The notes: a model not told the origin generated them from the sequence alone. 64,000 nucleotides of DNA from Paraphoma chrysanthemicola (GCA_020744225.1 JAGMWG010000017.1:496001-560000), one strand, 5' to 3'. Positions 46,130 to 57,202 are shown, counted from the stretch's first letter. Translations and numbers: made by a program.

Positions 46130-46311
46130 TGTAGCTTGCCCAGCCTCCAAGTAGAATCATCACCATCACTTCAGCATATACAGCCTCTTCTCCTTTCTTC
46201 TAGCTTCTAATTCTTTTCCTTGCGCCGGCCGCTTGTTCTATCACTGTCACTCAAAACTTCTTACAGTTCTTCTTCACCACTTCTTAATCAGCACCACATA
46301 CTCCAATCAAA

Positions 46312-47264
46312 ATGCGTTACTCAATCGCTTTCATCGCTGCTATTGCGGCATCCGTGCAAGCCCACGGTGTCATCACCGAGATCCAGGGCGCCAATGGCGT
46401 GAACATGCCTGGTCTCTCTGGTACGCCTCTCTGTCCTCTTTTTACCCCAAACTCTCTAACACACCTTCAGTCCAAGACGGCACACCTCGCGACTGCGCCA
46501 CCCCTGGCTGCGGTTCTGAAGCCGACACCTCCATCATTAGGACTCGTGAGATGGGCGGCAAGGCCTCCGCCCTCGGCCGCACCAACGGCGGCGGTCCTGT
46601 CGATGCCGCCAAAGCCATCTCTACCTTCATGGGCGCCGGTGCCTCTACCGCCTCCACAGGCACCACATCCGCCACAGGTGCCAAAGCCCCCAAGGCCAAA
46701 GCCAATGCCCGCGGCCTTCTCGACGCCCTGACCGGTGGCCTAGGCGGCGGTAAAGCCACGGGCGGAGCCACAGGCGCAGGCAGCAAGACCCCCAAGGGCT
46801 CAGCCGAACAAGGCGTCGCTGCTGCTGCTGGCACAGGTGCATCCTCTGGCCTCCCCACCGCCGCTGATGACGGCACAGTCACCATGACATTCCACCAAGT
46901 CAACCAAGACGGCGCCGGCCCGTTGACCGCTCAGATCGACCCTACCTCAGGAGGCACCGATCCCGCAGCCTTCCAGGACGCGACCGTCAGCCAGAACGTG
47001 CCCGGCATCGGCATTGGCGGACTCAGCGCCGCCGCCGTCGAGGATTTCCCAGTCAAAGTCCAGATGCCGGCTGGCATGACTTGCTCGGGAACAGTTGGCG
47101 GCGCGAGCAATGTGTGCATTGTAAGAATGCAGAATAGCGCGCTTGCTGGGCCGTTTGGTGGGTCCGCGGCATTTACGCAGACGGCGGCGCAGAAGAAGAG
47201 GGCTGTGGAGTATAATCTGAGGAAGAGGCATATGGCGAGGGGCATTTTGGGAAAACTGGAGTAA
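46312..47264 (+). CDS. Egh16-like secreted protein (appressorial gEgh16/MAS family)
   Basis: Exons 46312-46420 and 46471-47264 give 300 residues. The signal peptide MRYSIAFIAAIAASVQA is expected to be cut before HGVITEIQGANGVNMPGLS, leaving histidine as the first mature residue. Next comes VQDGTPRDCATPGCGSEADT, then GRTNGGGPVDAAKAISTF. The middle is Gly/Ala/Thr/Lys-rich and low-complexity. The C-terminal half has TVTMTFHQVNQDGAGPLTAQ, and paired cysteines in MTCSGTVGGASNVCIVRMQN. The pattern fits the Egh16-like family, known from barley powdery mildew and from rice-blast appressoria. An N-terminal His is also the hallmark of copper His-brace oxidases, so a metal site is possible but unproven. 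The basic C-tail carries KKR and RKR sites. Confidence 0.82.
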
Positions 47265-47819
47265 TTTGTTGAGGCTGTGGTAAGAGGTGGTGAGGCTGTG
47301 GTAGGAGGTAGTGAGGCTGGATGAGGGCTGGAATGGTAATTGATTTGTATATAGGAACGGATGATTGATAGTGTGAGGGAGGGATGGTCTGGTTGCTGTG
47401 CAATCATGGGAAGGGTGGTTTCTATTTGGTTCAGCGCGGGTTTTCATTTGGATATCACCTCACTTATACGCTCTTTCTCGAGCTTTTTGTTTTCGTGTGT
47501 AATTGAGATGGAGAATACCTTTGTACATAGGGAATTGAGAGAAGTCTGGAACTATTCATAGCATTCATGTTTCTCTCGTATCTTGAACATCTGACCGAAA
47601 ATTCGACTTCAAAGGTATGGTGAAAAGGTCGATGCCCAAAACGGGGCAGACATGTGCTGTAATCAGGATTAAACTTGAATTCAACACGAAGAGAGAATCT
47701 GATGCAAAAAAATCCGCAATTAATCCGTGGGAATCGCTAACGCTCACTTCGAAACTCGAATACCAGGATGCAGAAACGCTTCATCTAAAATCAAGCTCGA
47801 TTGCGAATCCATTGGTTTC
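47265..47819. other. Convergent intergenic region
   Basis: Between the 3' ends of the Egh16-like and rhamnosidase genes. It starts with a short tandem repeat, then A/T-rich sequence without a gene. Confidence 0.45.
47270..47320 (+). repeat. 21-bp tandem repeat, about 2.4 copies
   Basis: Two 21-base units (47270-47290, 47291-47311) differ at two positions and start TGAGGCTGTGGTA; a third starts TGAGGCTGG. The repeat begins six bases after the Egh16-like stop codon and is probably in the 3' UTR. Confidence 0.6.
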
Positions 47820-49847
47820 CTATCGACAACCACCCGCTCTAACCTCCCTCACTCCTCCCCCAACAATCTCTTTCCCGCCAAACGCCCTTCCATCCACCGA
47901 AACACTCTGACATTCCCACGCCAAATCTACCACACCCCTCATGCCCACCGGCGTTGTAACATTCGCTTCGAATCCCCACGTTCCATTCCCCTTCCCACCC
48001 ACCACTCTCCACTCAACCCCAAATCTCCCCAACGGCCCTTCAAACCCACTCGTCACACTCTTCAAATCTCCCACCAAAGGTCTAAACCTCCACCTCCTCC
48101 ACCCGACGATTTCCAACCCAGCCACATACATGCTCAACGCACTCGTCGGCCCCGAACTCCACCCATGACTCAGACTCGTATACGCCGCATCATTCCTATA
48201 CCCCGCGTTGCCCCGATAATACAAACTTCCATTCGCGCTCAATCCCTCCGCGAGCGTGGAGCCCGTCATGAGCGGCGAGTCTAAGAGGTAGGACCACAGC
48301 GTGCGCGTGAGATTCAGGGCGCGGAGAGGTTGGTCTGCGGCGAAGTGGGCGAGGACTTCGATGCTGGATATAAATGGGGATATGGTATCGGGGAGTTCTG
48401 GCGTTACGGGGCCGAGAGGAGTCCAGAAGCGTGTTAGCGAGGCGCTGAGTGCGGTGGCTTGGGTGGAGGAAGTAGTGAGGTTGTAAAATAGGGCGAGGGC
48501 GTTGCCGTCTTGTGGGGCGAGCGTGGTGGTTTGGTTGTCGTGGTAGAGGTTGAGCGAGGGAGACCAGAGGAGCGTGTTGTAGGAGGTCTTGAGGCGGCTG
48601 GCGGCGGTAGACCAGTCGGTAGCTTGGATCTGGACTGCGGTGTTATTTGTCCAGGATGTTGCGAGAGTAGACAGGGAGTATAATGCGTGGTAGTCGAGCG
48701 CGTTCAGGGCACTGTTGTATCCGCCGCCGCCTTGACGAGCCCAGTCGTTTGGTCGGGTCTGGTTATGCAATCCGTATTCGTTGTCGTTGAGAGCGGTTAG
48801 GACGAAGTCGACGCCCTTGGTGATGTTTGTCCAGTGGTGTGCTAGGAAGTCGGCATCGCCGGTGAAGATGGCATAGTTGTAAATTGCAATCAAGCTCCAC
48901 GCATGGTATGTGTCGCTTTGAGCTCCGTTTCGGAATGAGCCTGTAGCCGGACCAGCGAACGGGAAGCGACCCGTGGTAGCGTTCTGATAGTAGAACAGAG
49001 TCTCGAGCGCATTTCTGTATGCCGAAAGACCATCAACTCCGAGTGATAGGAAAGCGGTTATGCCCTGTAGTCCAAGGTCCCCAGGCCAGACTGCCCTATC
49101 TCGCTTCGCACCGTCAAGCAGGATGGCATTACCGATGCCCAGAGTTGCGTTGTATGCCCATCCTGGCCTAACTTGCGGGAGAAAGCGTCCAGTGTTTGGT
49201 GGACCGATATTGGTTTGAATGGTATAGGCACCTGCATACCAAGTTCGAACCAGGAGATCATCGCCTGGTGTGTAGAAGTGTCCTCCATAATCGCGTAAGT
49301 CCTCCGTCTCAGGAGCAAATCCAATCTCGCAGGTCACATTGGAAATAGTAACATCTTGATACGCGGTAATTGTCAAGAAGCGAAAGCCTCCACGAAATCT
49401 TTCCTCTGGAGTGCGATAGAGTGTGGAGCCTCTTGGTAGGCTAACATTTAATGCTTGATCCCAGTCTTGAGTTGGCGTTGAGCCAGTGTCATCTGAGATC
49501 GCTCTCACGAATGCAGGAGACTCGGCGAATGCCAATGCGAGATGTTGAGTAGTACTACTGTTGGTGTTGACAGACACATCGGCGTTGAATGTAATCCAAC
49601 CACCCACTTCAATGCCAAAGTCCAGACTGATACGTCCACCAGCAGCTAGCGCAATTCCTTGATCGCCAGTTTTGCCCGTCACAATGACAGGGCTTTGTAG
49701 AGAATGAATGGCGGCTGGCTTGACATGTCGAGATGCTGGACTGTAAATATAAGAACTCCATGGATTCGCGGAGACAATAGTGGCCACAAAAACGAAGCAG
49801 GAAAGGAATGGAAAGCCGAAATGCGTTGACCCTTTGAATTGTTTCAT
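47820..49847 (-). CDS. Secreted alpha-L-rhamnosidase-like glycoside hydrolase (GH78)
   Basis: An intronless 675-residue protein that probably removes terminal alpha-L-rhamnose from plant pectin or flavonoid glycosides. The N-terminus MKQFKGSTHFGFPFLSCFVF with VATIVSA is a signal peptide. A beta-rich region with ISLDFGIEVGGWITF comes first, then the (alpha/alpha)6-type catalytic part. The general-acid region is LLDGAKRDRAVWPGDLGLQG; GH78 enzymes carry catalytic Glu/Asp in and after this segment. Later motifs are NDWARQGGGGYNSALNALDY and TSLSHGWSSGPTSALSMYVA. There are many N-glycosylation sequons (NNT, NAT, NQT, NLT). Family assignment is by motif recall; substrate is inferred. Confidence 0.82.
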   Translation of the reverse strand: MKQFKGSTHFGFPFLSCFVFVATIVSANPWSSYIYSPASRHVKPAAIHSLQSPVIVTGKTGDQGIALAAGGRISLDFGIEVGGWITFNADVSVNTNSSTTQHLALAFAESPAFVRAISDDTGSTPTQDWDQALNVSLPRGSTLYRTPEERFRGGFRFLTITAYQDVTISNVTCEIGFAPETEDLRDYGGHFYTPGDDLLVRTWYAGAYTIQTNIGPPNTGRFLPQVRPGWAYNATLGIGNAILLDGAKRDRAVWPGDLGLQGITAFLSLGVDGLSAYRNALETLFYYQNATTGRFPFAGPATGSFRNGAQSDTYHAWSLIAIYNYAIFTGDADFLAHHWTNITKGVDFVLTALNDNEYGLHNQTRPNDWARQGGGGYNSALNALDYHALYSLSTLATSWTNNTAVQIQATDWSTAASRLKTSYNTLLWSPSLNLYHDNQTTTLAPQDGNALALFYNLTTSSTQATALSASLTRFWTPLGPVTPELPDTISPFISSIEVLAHFAADQPLRALNLTRTLWSYLLDSPLMTGSTLAEGLSANGSLYYRGNAGYRNDAAYTSLSHGWSSGPTSALSMYVAGLEIVGWRRWRFRPLVGDLKSVTSGFEGPLGRFGVEWRVVGGKGNGTWGFEANVTTPVGMRGVVDLAWECQSVSVDGRAFGGKEIVGGGVREVRAGGCR

Positions 49848-50612
49848 GGCGACGGTGGAGACACAGATGGAGGCTGCCTGATCGCTGACGGATCACAATT
49901 GGGTTCCAGCATCTTATGTAGACTTATCAGCCCAAGCCGTGCGGGATCTTTACCGAAAGGATAGATCCTGGGATGCAGGAACCTGGGGACGGACGCGGGG
50001 CTGCACATGGGTATGACGATCATTGCTCATTCGCCTCTAGCGCATGCGACAGCCGACCCTCGATGATTCTTATTCGTTGCATTGTTCTGAAATGGTACAT
50101 GTATAGCCATCTCTATGTCACCATTTCGCGTTGTATAGTTGTTGCCGTGGTCGAATCCAATTATACCCAGGTTTGACATGTTCATCATGAACAAGTCCGG
50201 CGTACGTTATCCCGAGATTGACAACGAGGCGGAGAAATTATGCGAGTGCTTGCTGCCGATGGATAATCCAGCCGGGCTTTTACACAAAATTGACCTAGTG
50301 ATCTTGGTTTACTGGTCAAAAGGATCGATCCAGTGTGAAATAATAATAGCATTAGCGAGGATATCAAAGGACAACGTATTGCAGAACAATCTATGGCTGA
50401 GTAACATCTAGTCCACCCAAAACACAGAATACCACCAAATAACAACGCGCACCACCCTTTCAATTTCATGCGAAAGCTGTCGCCATGTGCACTTTTAGGA
50501 TGTCGATCGCGTGCATGAGTACCGCCCATCTAAGCATGCGTCGAACTCTGTCTGCTGGCTCGCTCTTTCATTATCAAATGTCGCACCATACCGGTAGCGA
50601 TGGCGGCCCTAT
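49848..50612. other. Intergenic, no gene recognised
   Basis: Promoter of the rhamnosidase and 3' flank of the phosphofructo-2-kinase gene. Only short frames are visible. Confidence 0.45.
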
Positions 50613-52207
50613 TTATGCAGATGGATTAATATGCGTCTTCTTAAGATTCAATGGCTGTGGAGGATTTGATGGTGTTGCGGTGCCAGATCCTGCCTGCGGT
50701 GTGCCAATGCCAAGTGGACTTACAGCACCACTTGGAGGCACGGGCATCTTGATGTCTTCTGGGCTACCGGGTACCATGCTATCTGGGAGATCTGGAATCT
50801 TAATCCGTTTGGCGACGTTGTTATAGCTCGAAGGAATGATCTGGTCAAAGGTTGGTACAATTCTTCCTTGTCGCGTGGAGAGTGGAGTGCTCACCTCAAT
50901 GATCTCGTCCCTGGGAAATTCAAGCCTCGGGATATCGGCCGCATTACAGGCCATCAGATATCCGTACAGCACGCGCAACACAGATTCGTGCGCGATGATG
51001 AGCAAATCGTTCTCTTCGCGTTCGAGCTCAAGAATGATTGGCTCCATGCGTACTGCGAGATCGTGGTATGACTATAGGTTATCAGTGAAGTAAACAGCAC
51101 GTCTTTCGGCAGCAGACATACCTCAGCTCGCGGGTAGCGGTGGTGGTATGGGTCAGCTTCGTGCTTCGTGACCTCGTCTGGGAACTCTTGGCGAATCTTC
51201 GACTCCGACATCTTCTCACAGACGCCAGGATTCATCTGACTCATCTGAGAACGTTGCCTGACCCTGTATCCCATGTTTCCGAGGTACTCTGAAGTCTGGA
51301 CTGTGCGCCTTCGAGTAGACGTCCAGATCGTCAAGGGCTTCAGTGCTGCGTCCGGTGCTCCCTGATCTACTAGCCTTTGATTCTCCTCCTCTCGGTATCG
51401 TAGAAGAACCTCGCTCATCTTCTTTGCATAGTCGCGACCCTCTTCTGAGAGATTGGCATCGGCCTTGTATGAGTCCTCATCGCGCGTAGTCCCTGCTCTT
51501 GCGAAGTATGTCTGTCGCGACTTGATGTGCAGATTGAGCAGGTAGAAGACAATTCGCTGAGAGAGATAGCCAAAAGCGCAATTGTTGACCACAACACGCT
51601 CACCCGCATTGATCATCTTGATCCAATGAAGTTCGGGCTCTTCCATCGTCTCGTAATGCGGTATGCGTGAGTTGATGCGAGCTAAGTAGTCCTGAACCGC
51701 GTCTTCATCTTTCCAGCCAATGTAATCAGGTGAGCCGATCTTGACTCGGCGCACGTTCTCCTGAATGATGCGCTCGTCTGTGCAGTGCGACTCGATGAAG
51801 ACGGTCTGGATGCCATTCTTCGCAAACTCCTTGGCCAGAGAACGACGACCTTGACCAATAGCGTTGACCGCGTCGTAGATAGCGACTTGGCCTTTGTCAT
51901 GCTCCAAGAACTGGTAGATGTCGTCTCGGCATTTCTTCAGAATCTTGTTGCGCAGAAGAACCGACTGTGGTGAGGCGTTCAAGAAGAAATAGTCATCAGG
52001 CACGTCCTTTCCCGGGCCCAGTGTTGCGCGACGGTAGTCGCCGAGATGAAACACGTGCGTCTTGACACCAAGCCATCGTAAGTAGCGCGCTACGGCGACA
52101 GAAGTGTGAGTTTTGCCTCGTGCTGGCAGACCAACAGTTGCAATAACGATGCGTCCAGAGTGGAAAAGGCGCCCTGATTCTGTGCTGTAGAGTTGAGCGG
52201 GTGCCAT
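50613..52207 (-). CDS. 6-phosphofructo-2-kinase with degenerate bisphosphatase domain
   Basis: Makes fructose 2,6-bisphosphate, the activator of glycolysis. Exons 52207-51122 and 51071-50613 give 514 residues; the intron is 50 nt (GTATGT, TATAG). The kinase domain has the P-loop ATVGLPARGKTHTSVAVARY, FHLGDYRR, and YDAVNAIGQGRRSLAKEFA. The second domain has the histidine-phosphatase fold, but its signature reads TYFARAGTTRDEDSY: Ala238 sits where the RHG motif has the phospho-accepting histidine. The later helper histidine survives in LLIIAHESVLRVLYGYL. So phosphatase activity is predicted to be lost or very low, as in yeast Pfk26, which also lacks that histidine. It is head-to-head with TOM40. 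The tail is Pro/Gly-rich and probably regulatory. Confidence 0.93.
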
Positions 52208-52966
52208 TTCCTCTTTCTCGGGCAGATCGTGGATTGCATCGACAAAGGTGCTCGACCGCCGCCGGAAGCGGGGCGAGTTTGCATATATCTCTGCTGTTCT
52301 AGAGGCCGTGAGTCGCGTTTTCGCAATGTGAATCCCGTGGTTGAGTATTCACTCTTCCGCCGAATGTGGGGTCAATGCACTTACAGTAGGGTGTCCATGG
52401 TGGCTAATTAGGTCTATGGTAGTGAAGTATACACGAAGAAAAGAAGGAGAAGAAGATCAACAGAGAAGATTGTCTAAACAAGCTACTCGGGCAACCGGGA
52501 AGCGTTTGGTGGTTGAGAAGCGTCGTGCTCCGGACCCGCGGATTCGGCGTTGATATAGGTTTGCCGAGCGCTGTCAGTGACAAGGTGCGACAACGAAATC
52601 CAAAACTTCAAAGAGGCTGCGTGTGTCTCAGAGTTAGAAGCGTAGGAAGAGTCAGTATTAGGCGGCACGGCGAGGTGTTGAGTGCGCGATGAGCCCTCTG
52701 GACCAAAAAGCAAGGCCCCAGGTTCGTCATATCTTATCGCTGGAGGTGTCGCGCTAGACCGTCGGAGTGCGGTTTAGTTAGTCTCGTGTATTATGTCATC
52801 CTCAGAAATTGTTCACGGCGACCATCACAGCGTAGTCCAACGCATCATCGCGCATCCCCAAACGCCGCCCTCTTCGCCGTCATTTGTACTCGTTCTGTGC
52901 AGCGCCGCCCACACTCGGATTAGGTCCTTTCTTCACGCCTGACATCATTGTTTGCCCGCCGCCGCC
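52208..52966. other. Divergent intergenic region between phosphofructo-2-kinase and TOM40
   Basis: A 759-base region with both promoters. The last 100 bases are C-rich before the TOM40 ATG in a GCCGCC context. No other feature. Confidence 0.45.
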
Positions 52967-54157
52967 ATGGAGCTCAATCCGACGAAGGAGCAAGCTGTCT
53001 CCGGCATCATCACACACCCCTCCATCTCACACACTGGTCCTTTCGCACGGGTACTCGATGCATACGCGGCTTTTCAAGAGCGGAGAGAGGCGCTGGGTCT
53101 CGCCAACCCCGGCACAGTAGAGAGCATTGCGCGAGAGGTGCAGCGCGATGTGTTCCTGAACAACTCGAGCTTCTCAGGCCTGCGGGCCGAGCTCACGAAG
53201 GCCTTCAGTGCCGCTCCACTGTTCCAGGTGGCGCACTCGCTGTCTATGGGCTCGCAGCTGCAGCCACCATACTCGTATATGGTGCTCTACGGGTCACCGA
53301 GGGTTTGTTGCCTTGCGCAGCCACTTGCATTTTGCATTCTAACATCCACCAGGTGTTCATGCAGGGAAACCTCGACAATGACCTACAGTTCTCGGGCCGC
53401 TTCAACTGGCGCTGGACATCAGCATTTGTTACCAAGACGGCCGTCCAGCTTACATCGCAAGGCAACATGGTTTCACTTGAGAACGACTACACTGGCGCAG
53501 ACTTTTCGGCGTCCTTGAAGGCGGTCAACCCGTCGTTGCTAGATGGCGGCATCACTGGCATGCTCATGGCGAGCTATCTTCAGGCTGTGACACCGAAGCT
53601 GTCCCTCGGCATCGACGCTTTCTGGAGCCGTCCGGCCATGGCTTACCCACCCGAGCTCAACGTCTCTTATGCGGCGCGATACAGGGCTGCGGACTGGATG
53701 GCATGCGGCCAGATCATCCCCGACCGCGGTGTGCTTGAGGCTTCGTACTGGCGCAGGCTTACCGACAAGGTTGAGACGGGCATCAACTGCAACCTTGCTT
53801 TTGCTGGCATCGGGCCGGGAGGTCCCATGGCTGGCCCTCAGAAGGAGGGAAATGTCACCATTGGTGCCAAGTACGACTTCCGTCAATCGTCTTTCCGCGC
53901 GCAGATCGACAACCAGGGCAAGGTCTCGTGTCTTTTGGAGAAGATGATTGCACCACCGATCCGGGTGACCTTCTCTGGAGAGATCGACCACAAGCAGGTA
54001 TGTTTTGTGTGATTTAACAATCTCAACATCAGCTAATAATGTCCAGAATGCCGCCAAGCTCGGCCTGGCCGTCGCAATAGAAGCCGCTGACGAGGCTGTC
54101 ATGGAACAGCAGGAAATGGCTGGTCCCACCATGTCCGCTGGCGCAATCCCATTCTAG
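52967..54157 (+). CDS. TOM40: Mitochondrial import pore TOM40
   Basis: The beta-barrel channel of the outer-membrane TOM complex, through which nearly all mitochondrial precursors pass. Exons 52967-53302, 53353-53997 and 54047-54157 give 363 residues. Family signatures are RREALGLANPGTVESIAREV, QRDVFLNNSSFSGLRAELTK, and VFMQGNLDNDLQFSGRFNWR. The barrel then shows alternating amphipathic strands and ends IRVTFSGEIDHKQ, followed by the acidic/Met C-tail NAAKLGLAVAIEAADEAVME. The ATG at 52967 is the first in frame and has a GCCGCC context. The gene ends 504 bases from the stop codon of TOM22. Confidence 0.95.
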
Positions 54158-54660
54158 ACGCTCCGCAGCGTCATGTACTGGAATAATCTCACGACTCTTC
54201 TCTTCACTGTACCACCACCATTGCCGGTTTGGAGCGAGCCCGCTTTTCGACTTCTCACGATATCCGGCGGCTGATCAGGTAGACGTTTCGTCAGTTCGAG
54301 CACGTTTGCAAAAGGCGCACCGTATGTTTGACATGTAATGGGCTACGGATCTGGTAGACATGACGGAGTATACCATTGCCAGAAGGGCGCGGATAAAGGC
54401 CGCGCAATTGTACATATTACTGCATAGCGTGTGGGCACAAAAAGTCAAAGTGAAATGATGCTATGAGCAATGACACGTGACGCAATGCATTATTTGAAGA
54501 GTCGAGAATACTGTACAAGTCGTGACATGGCCCGTTTCGTGGCATAGAATCTCTCGTCCCAAGCGCCCTTTCTAATATCACAGTCATGTTGCAATCCGCG
54601 TGGGATGGCTTTTCATCCCCATATCCTCTGAACGCCCTCCTTAATAGTCCGATGCTTTCT
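54158..54660. other. Convergent region between TOM40 and TOM22
   Basis: A 503-base 3'-to-3' gap, A/T-rich in part. No gene; it should hold both polyadenylation regions. Confidence 0.5.
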
Positions 54661-55236
54661 TTACAAAGCCGGCTTCGCGCCCGTCGGCTGTCCCGGCGTT
54701 GGTGTCCCAGGTGCCATGAACTGCAGCACTGTTAGTATACACACTCAAACCAATAACCACAACCCTCGCTCAATCAAGACAAACATACCTCATTCTGCGC
54801 CCTCTGCTGCATCATCTCGGCTCTCTCCTGCTCCACAATCATCTGCTCCTCGCTATACGCCAGCGCCCACGGGACGCCCAACAACAGCGCACTCGTGCTC
54901 ACCACCCACAGCGTCTTGCCGCCCATGAACAACCCCGACTTGAGCCACGAGCTGGTTGTGCTGACTGTGGAAGAGATGCTGCGTCGTGTGCTGGCGGGGA
55001 TCATGTCTTGTAGGGCAACGATGCGCTCATATAGGGTCTCGTCGGTGGGCGCCGAGGCGATGCTGGAGGTGTCTGATTCTGCATTGAGGGATTAGCAAGA
55101 CGTCCTGGAGATTTGAAAGATCGAAGGCAGAGGTGGGGTGGGATGTACCGGAATCTGTGTCCCATTCGTCGTCGTCGTGAGGGCCTTCTTGTTCGCGGAC
55201 GAACTCCTCGTCCATGACTTCTTCGAGCTTGACCAT
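54661..55236 (-). CDS. TOM22: Mitochondrial import receptor TOM22
   Basis: The central receptor and organiser of the TOM complex, anchored in the outer membrane by one helix. Exons 55236-55149, 55078-54789 and 54720-54661 give 145 residues. The cytosolic N-terminus is acidic (MVKLEEVMDEEFVREQEGPH, then DDDEWDTDSESDTSS), as expected for presequence binding. The core is DETLYERIVALQDMIPASTR, then a Ser/Thr-rich stretch and the membrane segment LWVVSTSALLLGVPWALAY. A Gln/Glu tail (EEQMIVEQERAEMMQQRAQN) leads into the last exon, FMAPGTPTPGQPTGAKPAL. The 71-nt and 68-nt introns have clean borders, and the first carries a GCTAATC branch. Confidence 0.95.
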
Positions 55237-55942
55237 TTTGGCGGATGTGTGGTGATGTGTGCGAGGAGTTTGAGGTGAGTATGCGGTAAGTGACGAGGGC
55301 GTGGATGCGTAGGCGTGGTTGTTGCGATGTTCCAATGTCGAGGCCAAAGTTTTGAAATGTTCATCATCGGGCGCAAGCTTTGGGCGGGCCGAGGTTTAGC
55401 CGATGCGGTCATCGCACTCCCTCGAGCTGCTCACCTTCTACCCAGCCTACACCACCGCAACTCAGAATGCCCAGGTCCCGTTTATAGCTGCGCCGGGAAC
55501 TCTGCCATCAAATCAGGGGAGGAAACGCACGCGGCATGCACCGTTTTCCCCTCATCGTCTGTCCTACTGGCTCGCTGATGTCGAGTCTGAATATTGCTGC
55601 TAAGAAGAAAGACTACTGGGCATTGAATTGTTGATCCTATGGTGCGCATGATCACTTGACTCCTTAACGCACGCCCAGTGTGACAATAAATTTGAATGTT
55701 GGCGGAACTGATCAGACGCCTCCTACGACATTGAGGCGTAGTTCGCGATGCTTCTGCCTCGGGCCAAGTTCAAGGTAGGCAATGACATTGGACGTCAGAA
55801 TTGATAGAGGAAGAAAAACCCAACTTATGGCTCAGTAGCTCATTCCAATACTGTGATGCCCCTGCTACCGTCACAAAACACATCCATGGGTACGGCTTAG
55901 GTACACCCTCCTAGCTTCCGCAAACATGCCGGGCGTTTTGGA
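55237..55942. other. Intergenic, no gene recognised
   Basis: TOM22 promoter and the region before the F-box-like pseudogene. No supported frame. Confidence 0.45.
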
Positions 55943-57202
55943 TTGACCCAAGTCACACTTTTGGCATCGAAATACCCTCTCGCTATCATATCAATTATCT
56001 CTGTATCGAGCATGCGCCGGCGTCGTCTACCGCCGGCGTTACCCTGGTTACTTCTCAGCAAAGATGCGGACGTCGCGCCACTCACACCTCGACCAGGCTA
56101 CCGCCTTACGGACTCAGAGCTCTCCCTAAACAGCGCGGATAGGGCAGCTATAAAAACGATCCTCCCAAAAGGCTACATGGTTCTCGGCCTTTGGACCTGG
56201 TGCAAGAGCTATCTCCGTCCTCCCGCCTACGAGATGAGACGAGCGGCGAACAAGAGGGCAGAAGCCTTTGAAGTGTAGAATGCTGAGTTCGCCAGAATCT
56301 ACAAGCTTCCCGAGCAGCCCCTGCTTCTCGTTCTATCCTTTTTACCCGTGGTGGCTGATAAGCTTTCCTTTCGACTGACAAGTCGCCGGTACGCATCCCT
56401 CGTACAGCGCAACAATGCAGACGTGCCAACAGCAGCGGACAAAAAGGAACTGGGGCGCAGACTTGAAGACGATCGCTACAACAAGCTCGTAGACGCTGAA
56501 CCTAATAATATCAGCGCACTGAAGGAGCTTCTTTGTTCTTACTGCCGACGATCACATGATATTCGTCTCTTCTCCCCGGATGAAGCCACCAAGTCTGGAA
56601 GAGTACGGAAATGTGTCGGGCTGACCGCAACATTCCAATTTTGCAAGCACACTTGAATCACATACGAGAAACTCATACAACACTTTGCGGCCACATCAAA
56701 TTCGTACACGTGCACCAAAGGCAGCTGCACGGCTATACGACCACGCCGTCCTTTCATCATCCGCAATTCGCGCAACGAGGTGTACTATTTCCATGGCATC
56801 GAGCTTTTGAGGGGCCGCTCTATCCCGTCTCTTCAATGTGGCGACATGGTTGATTTGGTCCAGCGATACACAGAGCCAATGTGTCCGCATATGCATACAA
56901 GCTACCTAGGCTTCAAGGAACGGATTCTCAGTAATCCTGCCAGACCACTTGATTCACACCAAGCCCATGATCCCGATACCCAGGTATATGCCAAGGCTGG
57001 CATGTCGAGGTGCATGCAACTTGACTGCTTAGTGGAGCATTGCAATACCCAAGTCGAGATTGACAAGTATCGGACGATTGGTGGTATTCATAGGGAGTAT
57101 ATCGTGATGAGAGTCCATCGTTGCTTAGGCATGTTGGACACGCCGCTTAACGAGCGCTGGCTTGCGCAAATTGTAGATGGCGGTGCAAGCTTTGCGCATT
57201 GA
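55943..57202 (+). pseudogene. F-box-like gene interrupted by two in-frame stops
   Basis: A single reading frame of 420 codons from the ATG at 55943 is broken only by TAG at 56276-56278 and TGA at 56654-56656. The protein-like sequence continues smoothly past each. After the first stop comes an F-box-like segment, YKLPEQPLLLVLSFLPVVAD with KLSFRLTSRRYASL. Around the second stop the context is FQFCKHT, stop, ITYEKLIQHFAAT. The last part is Cys/His-containing (MSRCMQLDCLVEHC) and ends WLAQIVDGGASFAH. Both stops are one C-to-T change from sense codons (CAG, CGA). No splice pair removes them. Such F-box-like proteins with a Cys/His C-terminus are common, fast-evolving families in ascomycetes. Sequencing error or readthrough is possible. 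Confidence 0.6.

Larger units (their letters stand above)
45175..46311. other. Intergenic, promoter region of the Egh16-like gene
   Basis: About 1.1 kb without a supported gene. The last 270 bases hold two back-to-back inverted repeats, a TATA box and a C/T-rich leader. Confidence 0.45.

Noticed and set aside
46220..46311. Upstream start for the Egh16-like frame
   Set aside because: The ATG at 46312 gives a proper signal peptide with cleavage before His; upstream frames do not.
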